A stretch of DNA of 64,000 nt from Amycolatopsis solani (GCF_033441515.1 NZ_JAWQJT010000001.1:3844001-3908000); one strand, 5' to 3'. Positions 8,561 to 18,573 are shown, counted from the stretch's first letter. The notes: a model not told the origin generated them from the letters alone. Program-made: numbers and translations.

Positions 8561-9736
8561 TCAGACGACGACGGGTTCCGGGAGCGGGACGATGAACCGC
8601 CCCCGGAACCCGTCGGCGCGCAGCAGGGACATCAGCTCATCGGCGATGTGCCACGACAGCAGCAGCGCGTACTCCGGCTGGTCCGGCCCGCACAGCCGCT
8701 CCTGGGCGACCACCGGGAGGTGCGCGCCCGGTGAGAACCGGCCGATCTTGCGCGGGTTGACCTCCGAGACGAACTCGAGCTCGGCGGGGCCCAGCCCGCA
8801 GTAGGTCAGCAACGTCGTCGCCCGAGCCGGTGACGTCGCGGCCGCGACGCGCGAGCCGTCCCGCGTCACCTCGGCGAGCAGGCCGCGCAGGCGGTCGCGG
8901 TGATCGGCCACGCGCGCGGCGAACTTCCGGTAGGTCACCTCACTGGTCAGCGCCAGGGTTTTCTCGAATTCCCGCACCGCGGCGACGGACTCGTCCACTT
9001 CGGACTCGCCGGGGGAGCCCGCGTGGACGCGCATCGATCCGCCGCGCGTGGGGATCCGCTCGACGCGGAACACCTCCAGCCCGTGCGGGGCGAACGCCGC
9101 TTCGAGCGCCGTCAGCGAGTAGTACCGCGGGTGCTCGTGGTAGAAGAAGTCGTACTGCAGTGTCTCGAGCAGATCCGGCAGGTAGTGCGATTCGGAGACG
9201 AACACCCCGCCGTCACGCAGGATCGCGCGCACCCCGGTGAGGAAGCCGCCCGGGTCCTCGACGTAGGCCAGTGTGTTGACCGCGGCGACGATGTCCACAG
9301 GGGACAGTCGCCGGGCGAGTTCCGCGCCGAAGAACTCCCGCACGACCGGCGCCGCGCCGAAGCCGTTCGGGTCGACGCCGAGCACGTCGAGCCCGCGAGC
9401 GGCCAGTTCGGCGAGCAGGACCCCGTGGTTGCTGCCGATCTCGACGACCGAGGCGCGCGGGTACGCGGTGGCGAGGTCCGCCGCCAGGCCGCGCAGGTGC
9501 CGCCGGTAGCTGCCGGTCACCCCGTCGAGGTGGTGGTAGTCGCCGTCGAACAGCACGCGTTCACCCACCGGCGCCACGATCTGGACCAGGCCGCAGCGCG
9601 GGCAGAACGCGAGGTCGAGCGGCCACGCCGGCTCGGCCGCCGGGTCCGCCGGGAACAGGCAGGCTGGTTGCCGCCCGAGCGAGAGGAACTCACGGACCTC
9701 GACGCCCGGGCACGTCCGGCAGGAGCTGGTGGTTAC
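8561..9736 (-). CDS. sugar C-methyltransferase (NovU/TylCIII-like) with a missing start codon
   Basis: The open frame encodes about 391 residues: an N-terminal zinc-binding part (CRTC ... FCPRCGLVQ), a SAM-binding core (VVEIGSNHGVLLAELAARGLDVLGVDP) and the C-terminal domain of sugar C-methyltransferases (GLGPAELEFVSEVNPRKIGRFSPG). It is a clear paralogue of the intact protein at 12554-13774. No ATG, GTG or TTG precedes the zinc domain in this frame. The codon where a start is expected is GTA at 9736-9734, overlapping the P450 stop as GTAA; a GTGA overlap would restore both. The first ordinary start is GTG at 9577, which would remove the zinc domain. Either a weak non-canonical start, a recent inactivation, or a sequencing error. 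Confidence 0.75.
   Translation of the reverse strand, partial: VTTSSCRTCPGVEVREFLSLGRQPACLFPADPAAEPAWPLDLAFCPRCGLVQIVAPVGERVLFDGDYHHLDGVTGSYRRHLRGLAADLATAYPRASVVEIGSNHGVLLAELAARGLDVLGVDPNGFGAAPVVREFFGAELARRLSPVDIVAAVNTLAYVEDPGGFLTGVRAILRDGGVFVSESHYLPDLLETLQYDFFYHEHPRYYSLTALEAAFAPHGLEVFRVERIPTRGGSMRVHAGSPGESEVDESVAAVREFEKTLALTSEVTYRKFAARVADHRDRLRGLLAEVTRDGSRVAAATSPARATTLLTYCGLGPAELEFVSEVNPRKIGRFSPGAHLPVVAQERLCGPDQPEYALLLSWHIADELMSLLRADGFRGRFIVPLPEPVVV
8569..8615. terminator. hairpin inside the 3' end of the methyltransferase gene, between convergent genes
   Basis: 14-bp perfect inverted repeat (CGACGGGTTCCGGG with its complement), 19-base loop. The convergent exporter gene stops at 8559, so there is no intergenic space and the terminator sits in the methyltransferase coding end. 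Confidence 0.5.
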
Positions 9737-10986
9737 CGCGCACCGCCGGGGGTGAAGGCCACCGGCAGGCGCTTGATGCCGTTGATCATCGGCGACGTCA
9801 GCCGCGCCGGCTCCGCCGTCGAGCGCAGGTCCGGGATCCGCGTCAGCAGCTCTCGGAACATCACGCCGATCTCCAGTCGCGCCAGGTGCGCGCCGAGGCA
9901 GAAGTGCGGGCCGGGGCCGCCGTACCCGATCTGCGGGTTCGGGTCGCGGCGCACGTCGAAGCCCGCGGGGTCGGTGAAGTACTTCGGGTCCCGGTTCGCG
10001 GCCCAGTAGTACATCATCACCTTGTCGCCGGGGACGAGCAGCTGGCCGGAGAGCTCGACCGGTTCGGCGTCCTCGGCGATCGTGCGCCGCTGCGCGATGA
10101 CCGGGGTCGTCCAGCGGACGATCTCCTCCACCGCGGTCGGCGTGACGCCGTCGAGGTCGGCCAGCCAGGCCTCACGCTGCTCGGGGTGCTTCGTGAGCAG
10201 GTGGATGCCCCAGGCGATCGCGTTGCGCGTGGTCTCGGTGCCGGCGCCGGTGAGCAGGATGAAGAACTGCGCCAGCTCGTTCGGCGTGAGCGACTCGCCG
10301 TTGACCTCGGCGGTCATCAGCTGCGAGATCATGTCGTCGGTGGGGTTTTCGGCGCGCTTGGCGGCCAGCTCGTGCAGCAGGTTGGTCAGCTCCTGCACGG
10401 CCTTGAACAGCGCCTCGAACGCGTCTTCGCCCTCGGGGACGTACTCCGGGTCCTGGACACCCATCATCTTGTTCGTCTGGTCGAAGACGAACTGCTGGTT
10501 GGCTTCCGGGACGCCCATCATGTCGCAGATGATGCGCAGCGGCAGCTTCGCGGCGATGTCCTCGACCGCGTCGACCTCGCCGCGGTCGATCACCTCGTCG
10601 ACGATCTCCTTGGCCACCTGGGCCACGTTGTCGTGCAGCGACCTGATCTTCTTGTTGGTGAAGCCGCGCGAAACGATGCGCCGCAGCCGGGCGTGGCGGG
10701 GGTCGTCCATCGAGATCATCGACTGGTCGAGGAACTCGGCGGGCATGTCGACCGGGGTGGCGTTGCCCTTGCCGGAGATGAACGTGCCCGGGTTGCGGCT
10801 GGCGAAGAGGACGTCGTCCATCTTGGTCACCGCGTAGTAGCCGCGGCCGCGCGGCAGCGAGCCGAATTCCGGCTCCTCGAAGAACGGCAGCCCCGGCCGG
10901 GCGCGCAGCTCGTCGAAGGCGGCGTGCCGGTAGTCCAGGGGCTTGGCCCAGAAGCCTTCGAAATCGGAAAGGTCGATCGTGGTCAT
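9733..10986 (-). CDS. cytochrome P450 (CYP124/125/142-like)
   Basis: 417 residues; ATG with GGAGG about 9 bases upstream (the longer frame start at 11007 has no better site). The I-helix oxygen-activation motif is GAGTETTR, the K-helix ExxR is EEIVR, and the heme-binding loop GGPGPHFCLGAHLAR places the Cys ligand at 363, so this is a catalytically competent P450 and not a DesVIII-type helper. The overall sequence resembles actinobacterial steroid/fatty-acid hydroxylases. It probably hydroxylates the metabolite made in this region, with ferredoxin partners encoded elsewhere. Its TAA stop lies where the downstream methyltransferase should start. Confidence 0.9.
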   Translation of the reverse strand: MTTIDLSDFEGFWAKPLDYRHAAFDELRARPGLPFFEEPEFGSLPRGRGYYAVTKMDDVLFASRNPGTFISGKGNATPVDMPAEFLDQSMISMDDPRHARLRRIVSRGFTNKKIRSLHDNVAQVAKEIVDEVIDRGEVDAVEDIAAKLPLRIICDMMGVPEANQQFVFDQTNKMMGVQDPEYVPEGEDAFEALFKAVQELTNLLHELAAKRAENPTDDMISQLMTAEVNGESLTPNELAQFFILLTGAGTETTRNAIAWGIHLLTKHPEQREAWLADLDGVTPTAVEEIVRWTTPVIAQRRTIAEDAEPVELSGQLLVPGDKVMMYYWAANRDPKYFTDPAGFDVRRDPNPQIGYGGPGPHFCLGAHLARLEIGVMFRELLTRIPDLRSTAEPARLTSPMINGIKRLPVAFTPGGAR

Positions 10987-11164
10987 TTTTCCGGCCTCCA
11001 CGCCCAAAGTACGGTGTACCGCCGACTATCGCAGAGGACGGCGGGTCCGCGCGCCTTCGAGGTTGCGCGCGAGGGCGGCACGCGGGAAGACGCCGCCACC
11101 GCACGGCGCGGGGAGGGTGAAACCGGAACATCAGCTTCGGCTGTCATCACGACTTGGAGCCGGC

Positions 11165-12340
11165 ATGGCGCAAACTGTGGAAGTCCCCCTCGAGCCCCAC
11201 CACCTGGGGGCACCGAGGAAACTCGATTCGTTGACCGGGTTGCGGTTCTACGCCGCGTTCGTCGTTTTCCTCTTCCACACGGGGATCATGATGAACCCGG
11301 CCCTGCCGACCGGGCCGATCAACCCGTTCGCCGACGTGGACGTCGCGAAGTGGTACGGCGCGATCTTCGGGACCGGCGGCTTCGTCGGCGTCTCCTTCTT
11401 CTTCGTGCTCAGCGGGTTCGTCCTGTCCTGGTCGGTGAAACCCGGCGAGCGCGCGCGGGCGTTCATCCGCCGCCGCCTCGTCAAGGTGTTCCCCAACCAC
11501 CTGGCGATGTGGGTCGCGGCGATGGTGCTGTTCGCGGCGGCCTACACCAGCTGGAAGGCGTGGCTGCCCAACCTGTTCCTCATCCACCCGTGGTTCCCGG
11601 ACTTCAGCATCGCGATGAGCGTCGACACCCCGTCGTGGTCGCTCGGCGGCGAGCTGCTGTTCTACGTGCTGTTCCCGCTGATCATCCGCCCGATCCTGAA
11701 GATGGACGTCCGCCGCCTCTGGCTGTGGGCCGGGATCATGGTGGCCGGGCTGTTCGCCTACCAGCTCGTCGCGACGTTCGTCGTGCCGAGCGACGGCGCC
11801 AACCCGAACATCCCGATTTCACCGCTGCAGTACTGGTTCGGCTACTTCCTGCCGGTCGGCAGGCTGTTCGAGTTCGTGCTGGGCGCGGTGCTGGCCCGGA
11901 TCGTGCTGGCCGGCAAGTGGATCGGCATCAAGCCGGCCGTGTCGGTCGTGTTCATGGTCGTCGGGTACGTCGCTTCGATGTTCGTGCCGTTCCAGTTCTC
12001 GCTGAACTTCGCCACGCTGATCCCGATCGCGGTGATGGTGGCGTCGTTCGCCAACGCGGACCTGCACGGCACGCGCACGCGGCTGCGCGGCCGGGTCGCC
12101 GTCTGGCTCGGCAACGTGTCCTTCGGGTTCTACCTGTCCCAGGGCGTGACGATCTTCTACCTGCGGTCGTTGATGGGCAACGCGGTGCTGAGCACCCCGC
12201 TCGCGATCCTGGTGCTGATCGGGCTGTTCGTGGTCACCCTGTTCGTCGGGTGGCTGCTGTACCGGTTCGTCGAGACGCCGATGATGCGCCGGTTCAGCCG
12301 GGCCCGGCCCCCGCGGATCCCCGCGCCCCGGGCGAGCTAG
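11165..12340 (+). CDS. membrane acyltransferase, acyltransferase-3 (OafA/YrhL) family
   Basis: 391 residues; ATG preceded by GGAG at the expected spacing. Starts with the family signature LDSLTGLRFYAAFVVFLFHTG, has about 10 membrane segments, a GVSFFFVLSGFVLSWS segment and SLGGELLFYVLFPL. These enzymes O-acylate sugars or secondary metabolites at the membrane. Divergent from the P450 gene and within the glycosylation locus, so acylation of an attached sugar is plausible. Acyl donor and acceptor unknown. Confidence 0.88.
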   Translation: MAQTVEVPLEPHHLGAPRKLDSLTGLRFYAAFVVFLFHTGIMMNPALPTGPINPFADVDVAKWYGAIFGTGGFVGVSFFFVLSGFVLSWSVKPGERARAFIRRRLVKVFPNHLAMWVAAMVLFAAAYTSWKAWLPNLFLIHPWFPDFSIAMSVDTPSWSLGGELLFYVLFPLIIRPILKMDVRRLWLWAGIMVAGLFAYQLVATFVVPSDGANPNIPISPLQYWFGYFLPVGRLFEFVLGAVLARIVLAGKWIGIKPAVSVVFMVVGYVASMFVPFQFSLNFATLIPIAVMVASFANADLHGTRTRLRGRVAVWLGNVSFGFYLSQGVTIFYLRSLMGNAVLSTPLAILVLIGLFVVTLFVGWLLYRFVETPMMRRFSRARPPRIPAPRAS

Positions 12341-12352
12341 CGCTTACCGCCG

Positions 12353-12385
12353 GCGACCCCGTCACCCTCGTGGTGGCGGGGTCGC
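12353..12385 (+). terminator. terminator after the acyltransferase gene
   Basis: Stem GCGACCCCG pairing with CGGGGTCGC around a loop that itself can partly pair, 13 bases after the stop. Confidence 0.6.
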
Positions 12386-12403
12386 TGCATGCCCGCCGGG
12401 ACC

Positions 12404-12462
12404 GATGTAGTGAATGACTCATTCCTGTCGTCCGACGACAGGAATGAGTCATTCACTACATC
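12404..12462. repeat. Family B palindromic repeat, copy 1
   Basis: Perfect palindrome with 29-base arms around a single central C, containing TGAATGACTCATTCCTGTCG and its complement. A 53-bp core is identical, except for the central base, to the copy at 21606-21660. It lies between two convergent genes and may act as a terminator or cruciform. Confidence 0.92.
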
Positions 12463-12495
12463 TCAAGCCGGGCCGCCGTGCGCCGGAACGCCGGA

Positions 12496-12525
12496 GGCCC
12501 CGCCCCTCCGGAGAGGGACGGGGCC
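12496..12525 (-). terminator. terminator of the downstream methyltransferase gene
   Basis: GGCCCCG / CGGGGCC stem with additional internal pairing (CCCTCC / GGAGAGGG), about 29 bases beyond the minus-strand stop. Confidence 0.6.
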
Positions 12526-12553
12526 ACCGGGCTCCCGTACGGCGGGCGGCGCG

Positions 12554-13774
12554 TCAGCGCTCGAGGATCCGCGGCTCCGGCAGCGGCTCGATGAGCGTGC
12601 CGCGGAAGCCTTCGTTGCGGAGGTTGGTGATGACCTCGTCGGCGATGTGCCAGGACATCAGCAGCGCGTACTCCGGCTGGTTGTCCCCGGCCAGCTCCTG
12701 CTGGCTGATGATGGGGATGTGCGTGCCGGGGAACAGCTTGCCGATCTTGCGCGGGCTGATCTCCGAGACCACGTCGATGTCGTCCGGGCCGAGGCCGCAG
12801 TAGTTGAGCATCGTCACCGCGCGCCCGGGTGCGGACGCCGCCGCGACGCGCGCGCCGGTGTTCTTGAGGAACCGGACCAGCTCGTTGAGCTTCTCGCGGT
12901 GCTGTTCGACGCGCTCGGCGAACTGCGTGTAGATCATCGAGTCGCGCAGCTTGAGGGAGTCCTCGAGCTCACGCAGTTCGATGACCGACTGGTCGACCTC
13001 GTGCTCGCCCACGAAGCCGGCGTAGACCCGGATCGACCCGCCGTGGGTCGGGATCCGCTCGATCTTGACCGTCTCCAGGCCGTGCCGCCGGAACGCCTCG
13101 TCCAGCGCCGTCACCGAGTAGTACCGCGAGTGCTCGTGGTAGGCGAAGTCGTACTGGAGGGTCTCCAGCAGGTCCACGAGGTAGTGCGACTCGGTGACGA
13201 ACAGGCCGTCGTCCTTGAGGAGCGAGGTCACGCCGTCCAGCACGTCGTGCAGGTTGGTGACGTGCGCGAACACGTTGAGCGCGACGACGAGGTCGGTCTT
13301 GCCGCGGGTGGCGGCGAGGCCGGCCCCGACGGTCGAGCTGAAGTAGTCCTTGACGACCTGGGAGCCGGCCGCGGTGACCTGGCCGACCGGGTCGACGCCG
13401 AGGACGTCGAACGAGCGCGCGGCCAGCTTGTCCAGCAGGCTGCCGTCGTTGCTGCCGAACTCGACGACGGACCGGCCGTCGGTCGAGTCGAACAGACCCG
13501 CGAGCGTGTCGGCGAGTCCTTGCAGGTGCTCGTGGTAACCGGCGGTCAGGCCGGCCAGGTGGTGGTAGTCGCCCGAGAACAGGATGCGCTCGCTGACCGA
13601 CTCCAAGACCTGCACCAGGCTGCACTGTTCGCAGAAACCCAGTTCGAGCGGCCAGAGGCGTTCGTTCTCCGCTTCTTCCCGATTCGCCGGGAAATGGAAC
13701 GAAGGCTGCTGGCCGAGTGAGAGGAACTTGCGGACCTCCACGTCCCCACACGTCTGGCAGAGCGTTTTACTCAC
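12554..13774 (-). CDS. sugar C-methyltransferase (NovU/TylCIII-like)
   Basis: 406 residues; GTG start with AAGGAG upstream. N-terminal zinc-binding domain (LCQTCGDVEVRKFLSLGQQP ... GFCEQCSLVQV), central SAM-binding fold (VVEFGSNDGSLLDKLAARSF) and C-terminal sugar C-methyltransferase domain. The family methylates C3 or C5 of dTDP-4-keto-6-deoxyhexoses. It follows the dTDP-glucose 4,6-dehydratase on the same strand by 87 bases, as expected of a branched deoxysugar pathway. It is the intact paralogue of the gene at 8561-9736. The exact sugar carbon is not decidable; the other deoxysugar enzymes are not in this window. Confidence 0.92.
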   Translation of the reverse strand: MSKTLCQTCGDVEVRKFLSLGQQPSFHFPANREEAENERLWPLELGFCEQCSLVQVLESVSERILFSGDYHHLAGLTAGYHEHLQGLADTLAGLFDSTDGRSVVEFGSNDGSLLDKLAARSFDVLGVDPVGQVTAAGSQVVKDYFSSTVGAGLAATRGKTDLVVALNVFAHVTNLHDVLDGVTSLLKDDGLFVTESHYLVDLLETLQYDFAYHEHSRYYSVTALDEAFRRHGLETVKIERIPTHGGSIRVYAGFVGEHEVDQSVIELRELEDSLKLRDSMIYTQFAERVEQHREKLNELVRFLKNTGARVAAASAPGRAVTMLNYCGLGPDDIDVVSEISPRKIGKLFPGTHIPIISQQELAGDNQPEYALLMSWHIADEVITNLRNEGFRGTLIEPLPEPRILER

Positions 13775-13861
13775 GACCTACTCCTTCGGGCTAGCCGTAC
13801 GGTGCTCCGGTGGACAAACGTACGGCGCCCGGTTCCGCGGACGCGTCTTCGCGATTGCGAG

Positions 13862-14911
<1,050 letters not shown>

Positions 14912-15562
14912 TCAGGCCGCCGGCCGGTCCTGGTCGAGCAGTTCCGCCACGACGTCCACTTCGGACCGGTCGAGCGCGCTCATGTACCGGCGGAGCAGCA
15001 CCCGTTCCGCGCCGGGCGGCCGCGTCCGTTCGCTGCGTGCGCCGGGGAGGTGCCGCTTCATCGTCGAACGCGCCCGCTGCAGCGCGCTGTTGGCCGAAGC
15101 GACGCTGATCTCGAGCACGTCCGCGCACTCCTTGGCCGACCAGCCGAGCACGTCACGCAGGACGAGCACCGCGCGCTGCTTGGGCGGCAGGTGCTGCAGG
15201 GCGGTGAGGAACGCCAGCTCGAGCACCTCCCGGGCGAGGACGGCGGCGTCCGCGCCCGGCGTGCTGGGCTCCGGGCCCCCGTCGAGCTCGTCCGTCTCCG
15301 GCTGCCGCGCGAGGTGGTCGAGGCAGCAGTTGGTGGCGATCCGGTACAGCCACGCGCGGAAGGTCGAGCGGCCCGCGTACTGCGCCCGCTTGCGCCAGGC
15401 GCGGAGGAAGGTCTCCTGCACCATGTCTTCGGCCTCGTCGTACGAGCCGAGCAGCCGGTGGCAGTGGACGCGCAGTTCGTGGCGGTGCCGTTCGAGCAGC
15501 CTGCCGAACGCCCGCTCGTCACCCGCGGGGACGGCACTCGCCCGATCAGGTCTGTCGTCCAC
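14912..15562 (-). CDS. ECF-type RNA polymerase sigma factor with clipped C-terminal extension
   Basis: 216 residues; GTG start with AGGGGAG at good spacing. Sigma region 2 (ERHRHELRVHCHRLLGSYDEAEDMVQETFLRAW) and region 4 (ALQHLPPKQRAVLVLRDVLGWSAKECADVLEISVASANSALQRAR) are complete. The sequence after region 4 (RRYMSALDRSEVDVVAELL) resembles the first helix of a SnoaL-like domain found at the C-terminus of larger ECF factors of about 320 residues, but stops there. No anti-sigma gene is adjacent. It heads a minus-strand run with rmlB and the methyltransferase and may drive them. Confidence 0.85.
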   Translation of the reverse strand: MDDRPDRASAVPAGDERAFGRLLERHRHELRVHCHRLLGSYDEAEDMVQETFLRAWRKRAQYAGRSTFRAWLYRIATNCCLDHLARQPETDELDGGPEPSTPGADAAVLAREVLELAFLTALQHLPPKQRAVLVLRDVLGWSAKECADVLEISVASANSALQRARSTMKRHLPGARSERTRPPGAERVLLRRYMSALDRSEVDVVAELLDQDRPAA

Positions 15563-15874
15563 TCGTCGTACTCCCCTCGCATCCCCGGTCCAGGCTCGCA
15601 GCGCACCGGACGGCGCCCTACTCCTCGCTTGCGGTCCCCTTCACCGCACGGCGACTTCTCCCACGTTGCGGTCCACCGCCCCGGGCGGTCGCGCGCAGTC
15701 CCCACCCGGGCACGTGCCGTGAAGGGCCCGACGGCCCGTTGATCAGCGGTGAGTGCCCCGCACCCCGGCTCCGCTACTCCCACGGTGCGGTCCGCCGCTC
15801 GGCAAGGCGGGAGATGAGCCGGTCGCGGTGCTCCCGCACGATGAGGTGGTTGACGCCGATGCCGGGAGGAAGTC
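15563..15874. other. 312-bp divergent intergenic region with a spaced direct repeat
   Basis: No gene seen. It holds two similar 24-base elements in direct orientation, 119 bases apart (15656-15679 and 15775-15798; shared words CTCCCACG-TGCGGTCC). They could bind a regulator of the divergent sigma-factor and MFS genes. No confident core promoter can be named. Confidence 0.4.
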
Positions 15875-17173
15875 GTGTCACCAGGATTGGGAGCCGCCGG
15901 AGTACCGCCGGCCGACACGGCGACCCGGGCCGAGCTGTCCGCGCGCCGTCGCGGGATGCTGGCGCTGTTCACCACCGCCACGCTGATGAACGCCGCGATG
16001 GCGGCCGTCGCGCCGACCAGCACCATCTGGGCCGAACCGTACGTCGGTGTCATGTGGAGCGCGTTCCCGCAGACGCTGACCATCCTCGGCACCGGCCTCG
16101 GGGCGCTGCTGCTCGTGCGCGCCACCTCGTGGCTGGGCTGGCGGGCGAGCCTGATGGTCGCCTTCGCCGTCGGGACGCTCGGCGGCCTGATCTGCTTCAC
16201 CGCGACGCTGATCGAGAACATCCCCCTGCTGGACGCCGGGATGTTCGTGCTCGGCCTCGGCGTCGGCGGTTCGATCGTCTCGCGGTACGCCGCCGCCGAG
16301 CTCTACCCGCGGCATCGCAGCGGGTACGCGCTCGGGCTGGTCGTCGCCGCCGGCGCCGTCGGCTCGGTCGGCGGGCCGCTGCTGCTGTACCCCATGAGCT
16401 CGCTGATGGGCAGCTTCGGCCTGCCCGAGCTGTCCGGGCCGTTCCTGCTCGCGGCGGTGGTCAGCGCGGTCGCCGGGCTCGGCGGGATCACGCTGCCCCG
16501 GCACAAGGCCCCGCGCCCGGAAGGCTCGCAGCTGGCCGTGCTGAGCTCGGTGTTCCGCTCCGGCTCGGCGCGGATGCTGCTGCTGGTCATGATCGTCAGC
16601 CAGCTCATCATGGTCGCGATCATGACCGCGGCCCCGATGGACATCACCCTGAAGGACGGCAGCCTCGTCTTCGTGGGCACCGCGCTGGCCGCGCACGCGG
16701 GCGGCATGTTCCTCTTCGCCCCGCTCACCGGCTGGATGATCGACCGGATCGGCGCGCGGAAGGTGATGTTCGCCGGCCTCGCGGTGCTGGTGGTCGCCGC
16801 CGCGATCGGCGCGAGCTCCACGATGTCCCACGCGCACATGGGCTCCTTCTCGCTGTTCCTGCTCGGCTACGGCTGGAACCTCGGGTTCATGGCGGGCAGC
16901 CGCACGCTCGCGACGACGCTGTCCTCGAACGGGCAGGGCCAGGTCGTCGGCGCGGTCGACGCCGTGGTCTGGTGCGTCTCGGCGACCGGCACCATCGGCG
17001 GTACCGCCTTGCTCGGCTCCGGCGGGTACTCGATCATGGCGGAGATCATGGGGATCCTGCCGATCGTCACCTTCCTGCTGCTGCTCCGCAGCCGGCCGGT
17101 CGCGGCGGTCTCGCCGGCCGCCGCCCCCGCGGACACGGCCGGCGCCCCCGAACGCACGGACGAAGCTGCCTGA
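15875..17173 (+). CDS. MFS transporter
   Basis: 432 residues; GTG start four bases after GGAGGA. About 12 hydrophobic segments; a degenerate motif A region (GWMIDRIGARKVMFAG) follows the central loop. N-terminal segment ARRRGMLALFTTATLMNAAMAAVAPTSTIWAEP suggests a drug- or metabolite-type transporter. It is 21 bases upstream of a flavoenzyme gene and probably co-transcribed with it and the Nudix-like gene, so may export or import the flavoenzyme's substrate. Specificity unknown. Confidence 0.88.
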   Translation: MSPGLGAAGVPPADTATRAELSARRRGMLALFTTATLMNAAMAAVAPTSTIWAEPYVGVMWSAFPQTLTILGTGLGALLLVRATSWLGWRASLMVAFAVGTLGGLICFTATLIENIPLLDAGMFVLGLGVGGSIVSRYAAAELYPRHRSGYALGLVVAAGAVGSVGGPLLLYPMSSLMGSFGLPELSGPFLLAAVVSAVAGLGGITLPRHKAPRPEGSQLAVLSSVFRSGSARMLLLVMIVSQLIMVAIMTAAPMDITLKDGSLVFVGTALAAHAGGMFLFAPLTGWMIDRIGARKVMFAGLAVLVVAAAIGASSTMSHAHMGSFSLFLLGYGWNLGFMAGSRTLATTLSSNGQGQVVGAVDAVVWCVSATGTIGGTALLGSGGYSIMAEIMGILPIVTFLLLLRSRPVAAVSPAAAPADTAGAPERTDEAA

Positions 17174-17194
17174 CCGCGAGGAAGGACGACGCTG

Positions 17195-18547
17195 GTGCGC
17201 TGGAACGCGCTGGAGCGGCGGCTGGCGGGTGAGCTCCTCACGCCGGCTTCGGCCGGCTACGACGAGGCCCGCCGCCCCGAAATGGCCCGGTACGACACCG
17301 TCCGCCCGGCCGCGGTGGTTCGCTGCACCACCGACGCCGACGTCGCGGTGACGCTGGCCGCGGCCCGCGAAACCGGGCTGCCGCTGGCCGTGCGCGGCGG
17401 CGGCCACGACTTCGCCGGGCATTCGTCCACCACGGGGATCCTGCTGGACACCCGCCCGATGGCGACGGCGTCGGTCGAAGACGGGCGGCTCGTCGTCGGC
17501 GCGGGCGCCCGGCTCGCCGACGCCTACGACGCGCTGGCGCCGCACGGCCGGACGATCCCGGCCGGCTGCGGCCCGACGGTCGGCCTGGCCGGGCACGCCC
17601 TCGGCGGCGGCATGGGCATCCTCGGCCGCCGGTACGGCTTCGCGCTGGACCGGTTGCGCGCGGCCACGGTCGTCCTCGCGGACGGCCGGGTCGTGGCCTG
17701 CTCCGAGCAGCGGGACCCGGACCTGTTCTGGGCGCTGCGCGGGGCCGGCACCGGCAACTTCGGTGTGGTGACGCGGCTGGTCTTCGACCCGGTGCCCGCG
17801 CCGGACGCGACCAGCTTCCACCTCACCTGGGGCCGCGAGCACGCCTCCGCGCTGGTGCTCGCCTGGCAGGAGTGGCTCGACGGCGCGCCGCGCGAAGTGG
17901 CCCCGAGCCTGATGGTGACGGCGTCGGCGAACCCGGCCGAAGAGCCCGTCACGCACCTGTTCGGCACGCTGACCGGCGGCGCCGAGTCGGTGGCGGAGTT
18001 CGTGCGCTCGCTGCCCGAGCCGGTCACCGACACCCGCGTCACCCTGCCCTACCGCGAAACCAAGGCGTTCCTCGCGGAGAACGGGCCGGGCGACGACCAC
18101 CCGGGGGCGCACCTGTACAGCCGGTCGGAGTTCATCGGCAGTCCGCTGCCCGCCGACGTCGTCGAGGCGCTGCTGGCCGAGTTCGACGACGGGCGCAAGC
18201 CGGGGGAGGGCCGCTCCCTGGAGCTGCTGCCCTCGGGCGGCGCGTACAACGACGTCGACGCGGCCGCGACGGCCTTCCCGCACCGGGACGCGCGGTACCT
18301 GCTCAAGCACGCCGCCGATCTCGACGCCGACCTCGAACCCGCCGACTCGCGCAAGTGGCTGCACCGCTCGTGGGACCTGACGCGCCCGTGGGGCACCGGC
18401 GGCGCCTACCCGGGGTTCCCCGATCCCGACCTCGAGGACGCCCCTTCGGCCTACTACGGCGCCAACCTCGCCCGGCTGCGCGAGGTCAAGGCGCACTACG
18501 ACCCGGGCGGGCTGTTCCGGTTCGCCCAGTCCGTGCCGCTCGCGTAG
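17195..18547 (+). CDS. FAD-linked oxidoreductase, berberine-bridge-enzyme type
   Basis: 450 residues, no signal peptide; GTG start after GAGGAAGGA. PCMH-type FAD domain with GLPLAVRGGGHDFAGHS, whose His is the usual 8-alpha flavin attachment site, and AGCGPTVGLAGHALGGGMG. The Cys there is one position off the usual second attachment site, so bicovalent flavinylation is uncertain. The C-terminal YYGANLARLREVKAHYDPGGLFRFAQSVP is the BBE domain. It oxidises an alcohol or forms a ring in a small molecule using O2. Second gene of a likely operon with the MFS transporter. Confidence 0.88.
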   Translation: MRWNALERRLAGELLTPASAGYDEARRPEMARYDTVRPAAVVRCTTDADVAVTLAAARETGLPLAVRGGGHDFAGHSSTTGILLDTRPMATASVEDGRLVVGAGARLADAYDALAPHGRTIPAGCGPTVGLAGHALGGGMGILGRRYGFALDRLRAATVVLADGRVVACSEQRDPDLFWALRGAGTGNFGVVTRLVFDPVPAPDATSFHLTWGREHASALVLAWQEWLDGAPREVAPSLMVTASANPAEEPVTHLFGTLTGGAESVAEFVRSLPEPVTDTRVTLPYRETKAFLAENGPGDDHPGAHLYSRSEFIGSPLPADVVEALLAEFDDGRKPGEGRSLELLPSGGAYNDVDAAATAFPHRDARYLLKHAADLDADLEPADSRKWLHRSWDLTRPWGTGGAYPGFPDPDLEDAPSAYYGANLARLREVKAHYDPGGLFRFAQSVPLA

Positions 18548-18573
18548 CGGCGCGGCCAGGAAGGAGAGGATCC

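Noticed and set aside
9733..10986. P450 as an inactive DesVIII-type activator for the glycosyltransferases
   Set aside because: The heme-binding Cys and oxygen-activation motif are intact, unlike the helper proteins.
15878..18496. An 872-codon minus-strand frame across the MFS and flavoenzyme genes
   Set aside because: No domain, Arg/Gly/Ala-rich, and it is antisense to two well-supported genes.
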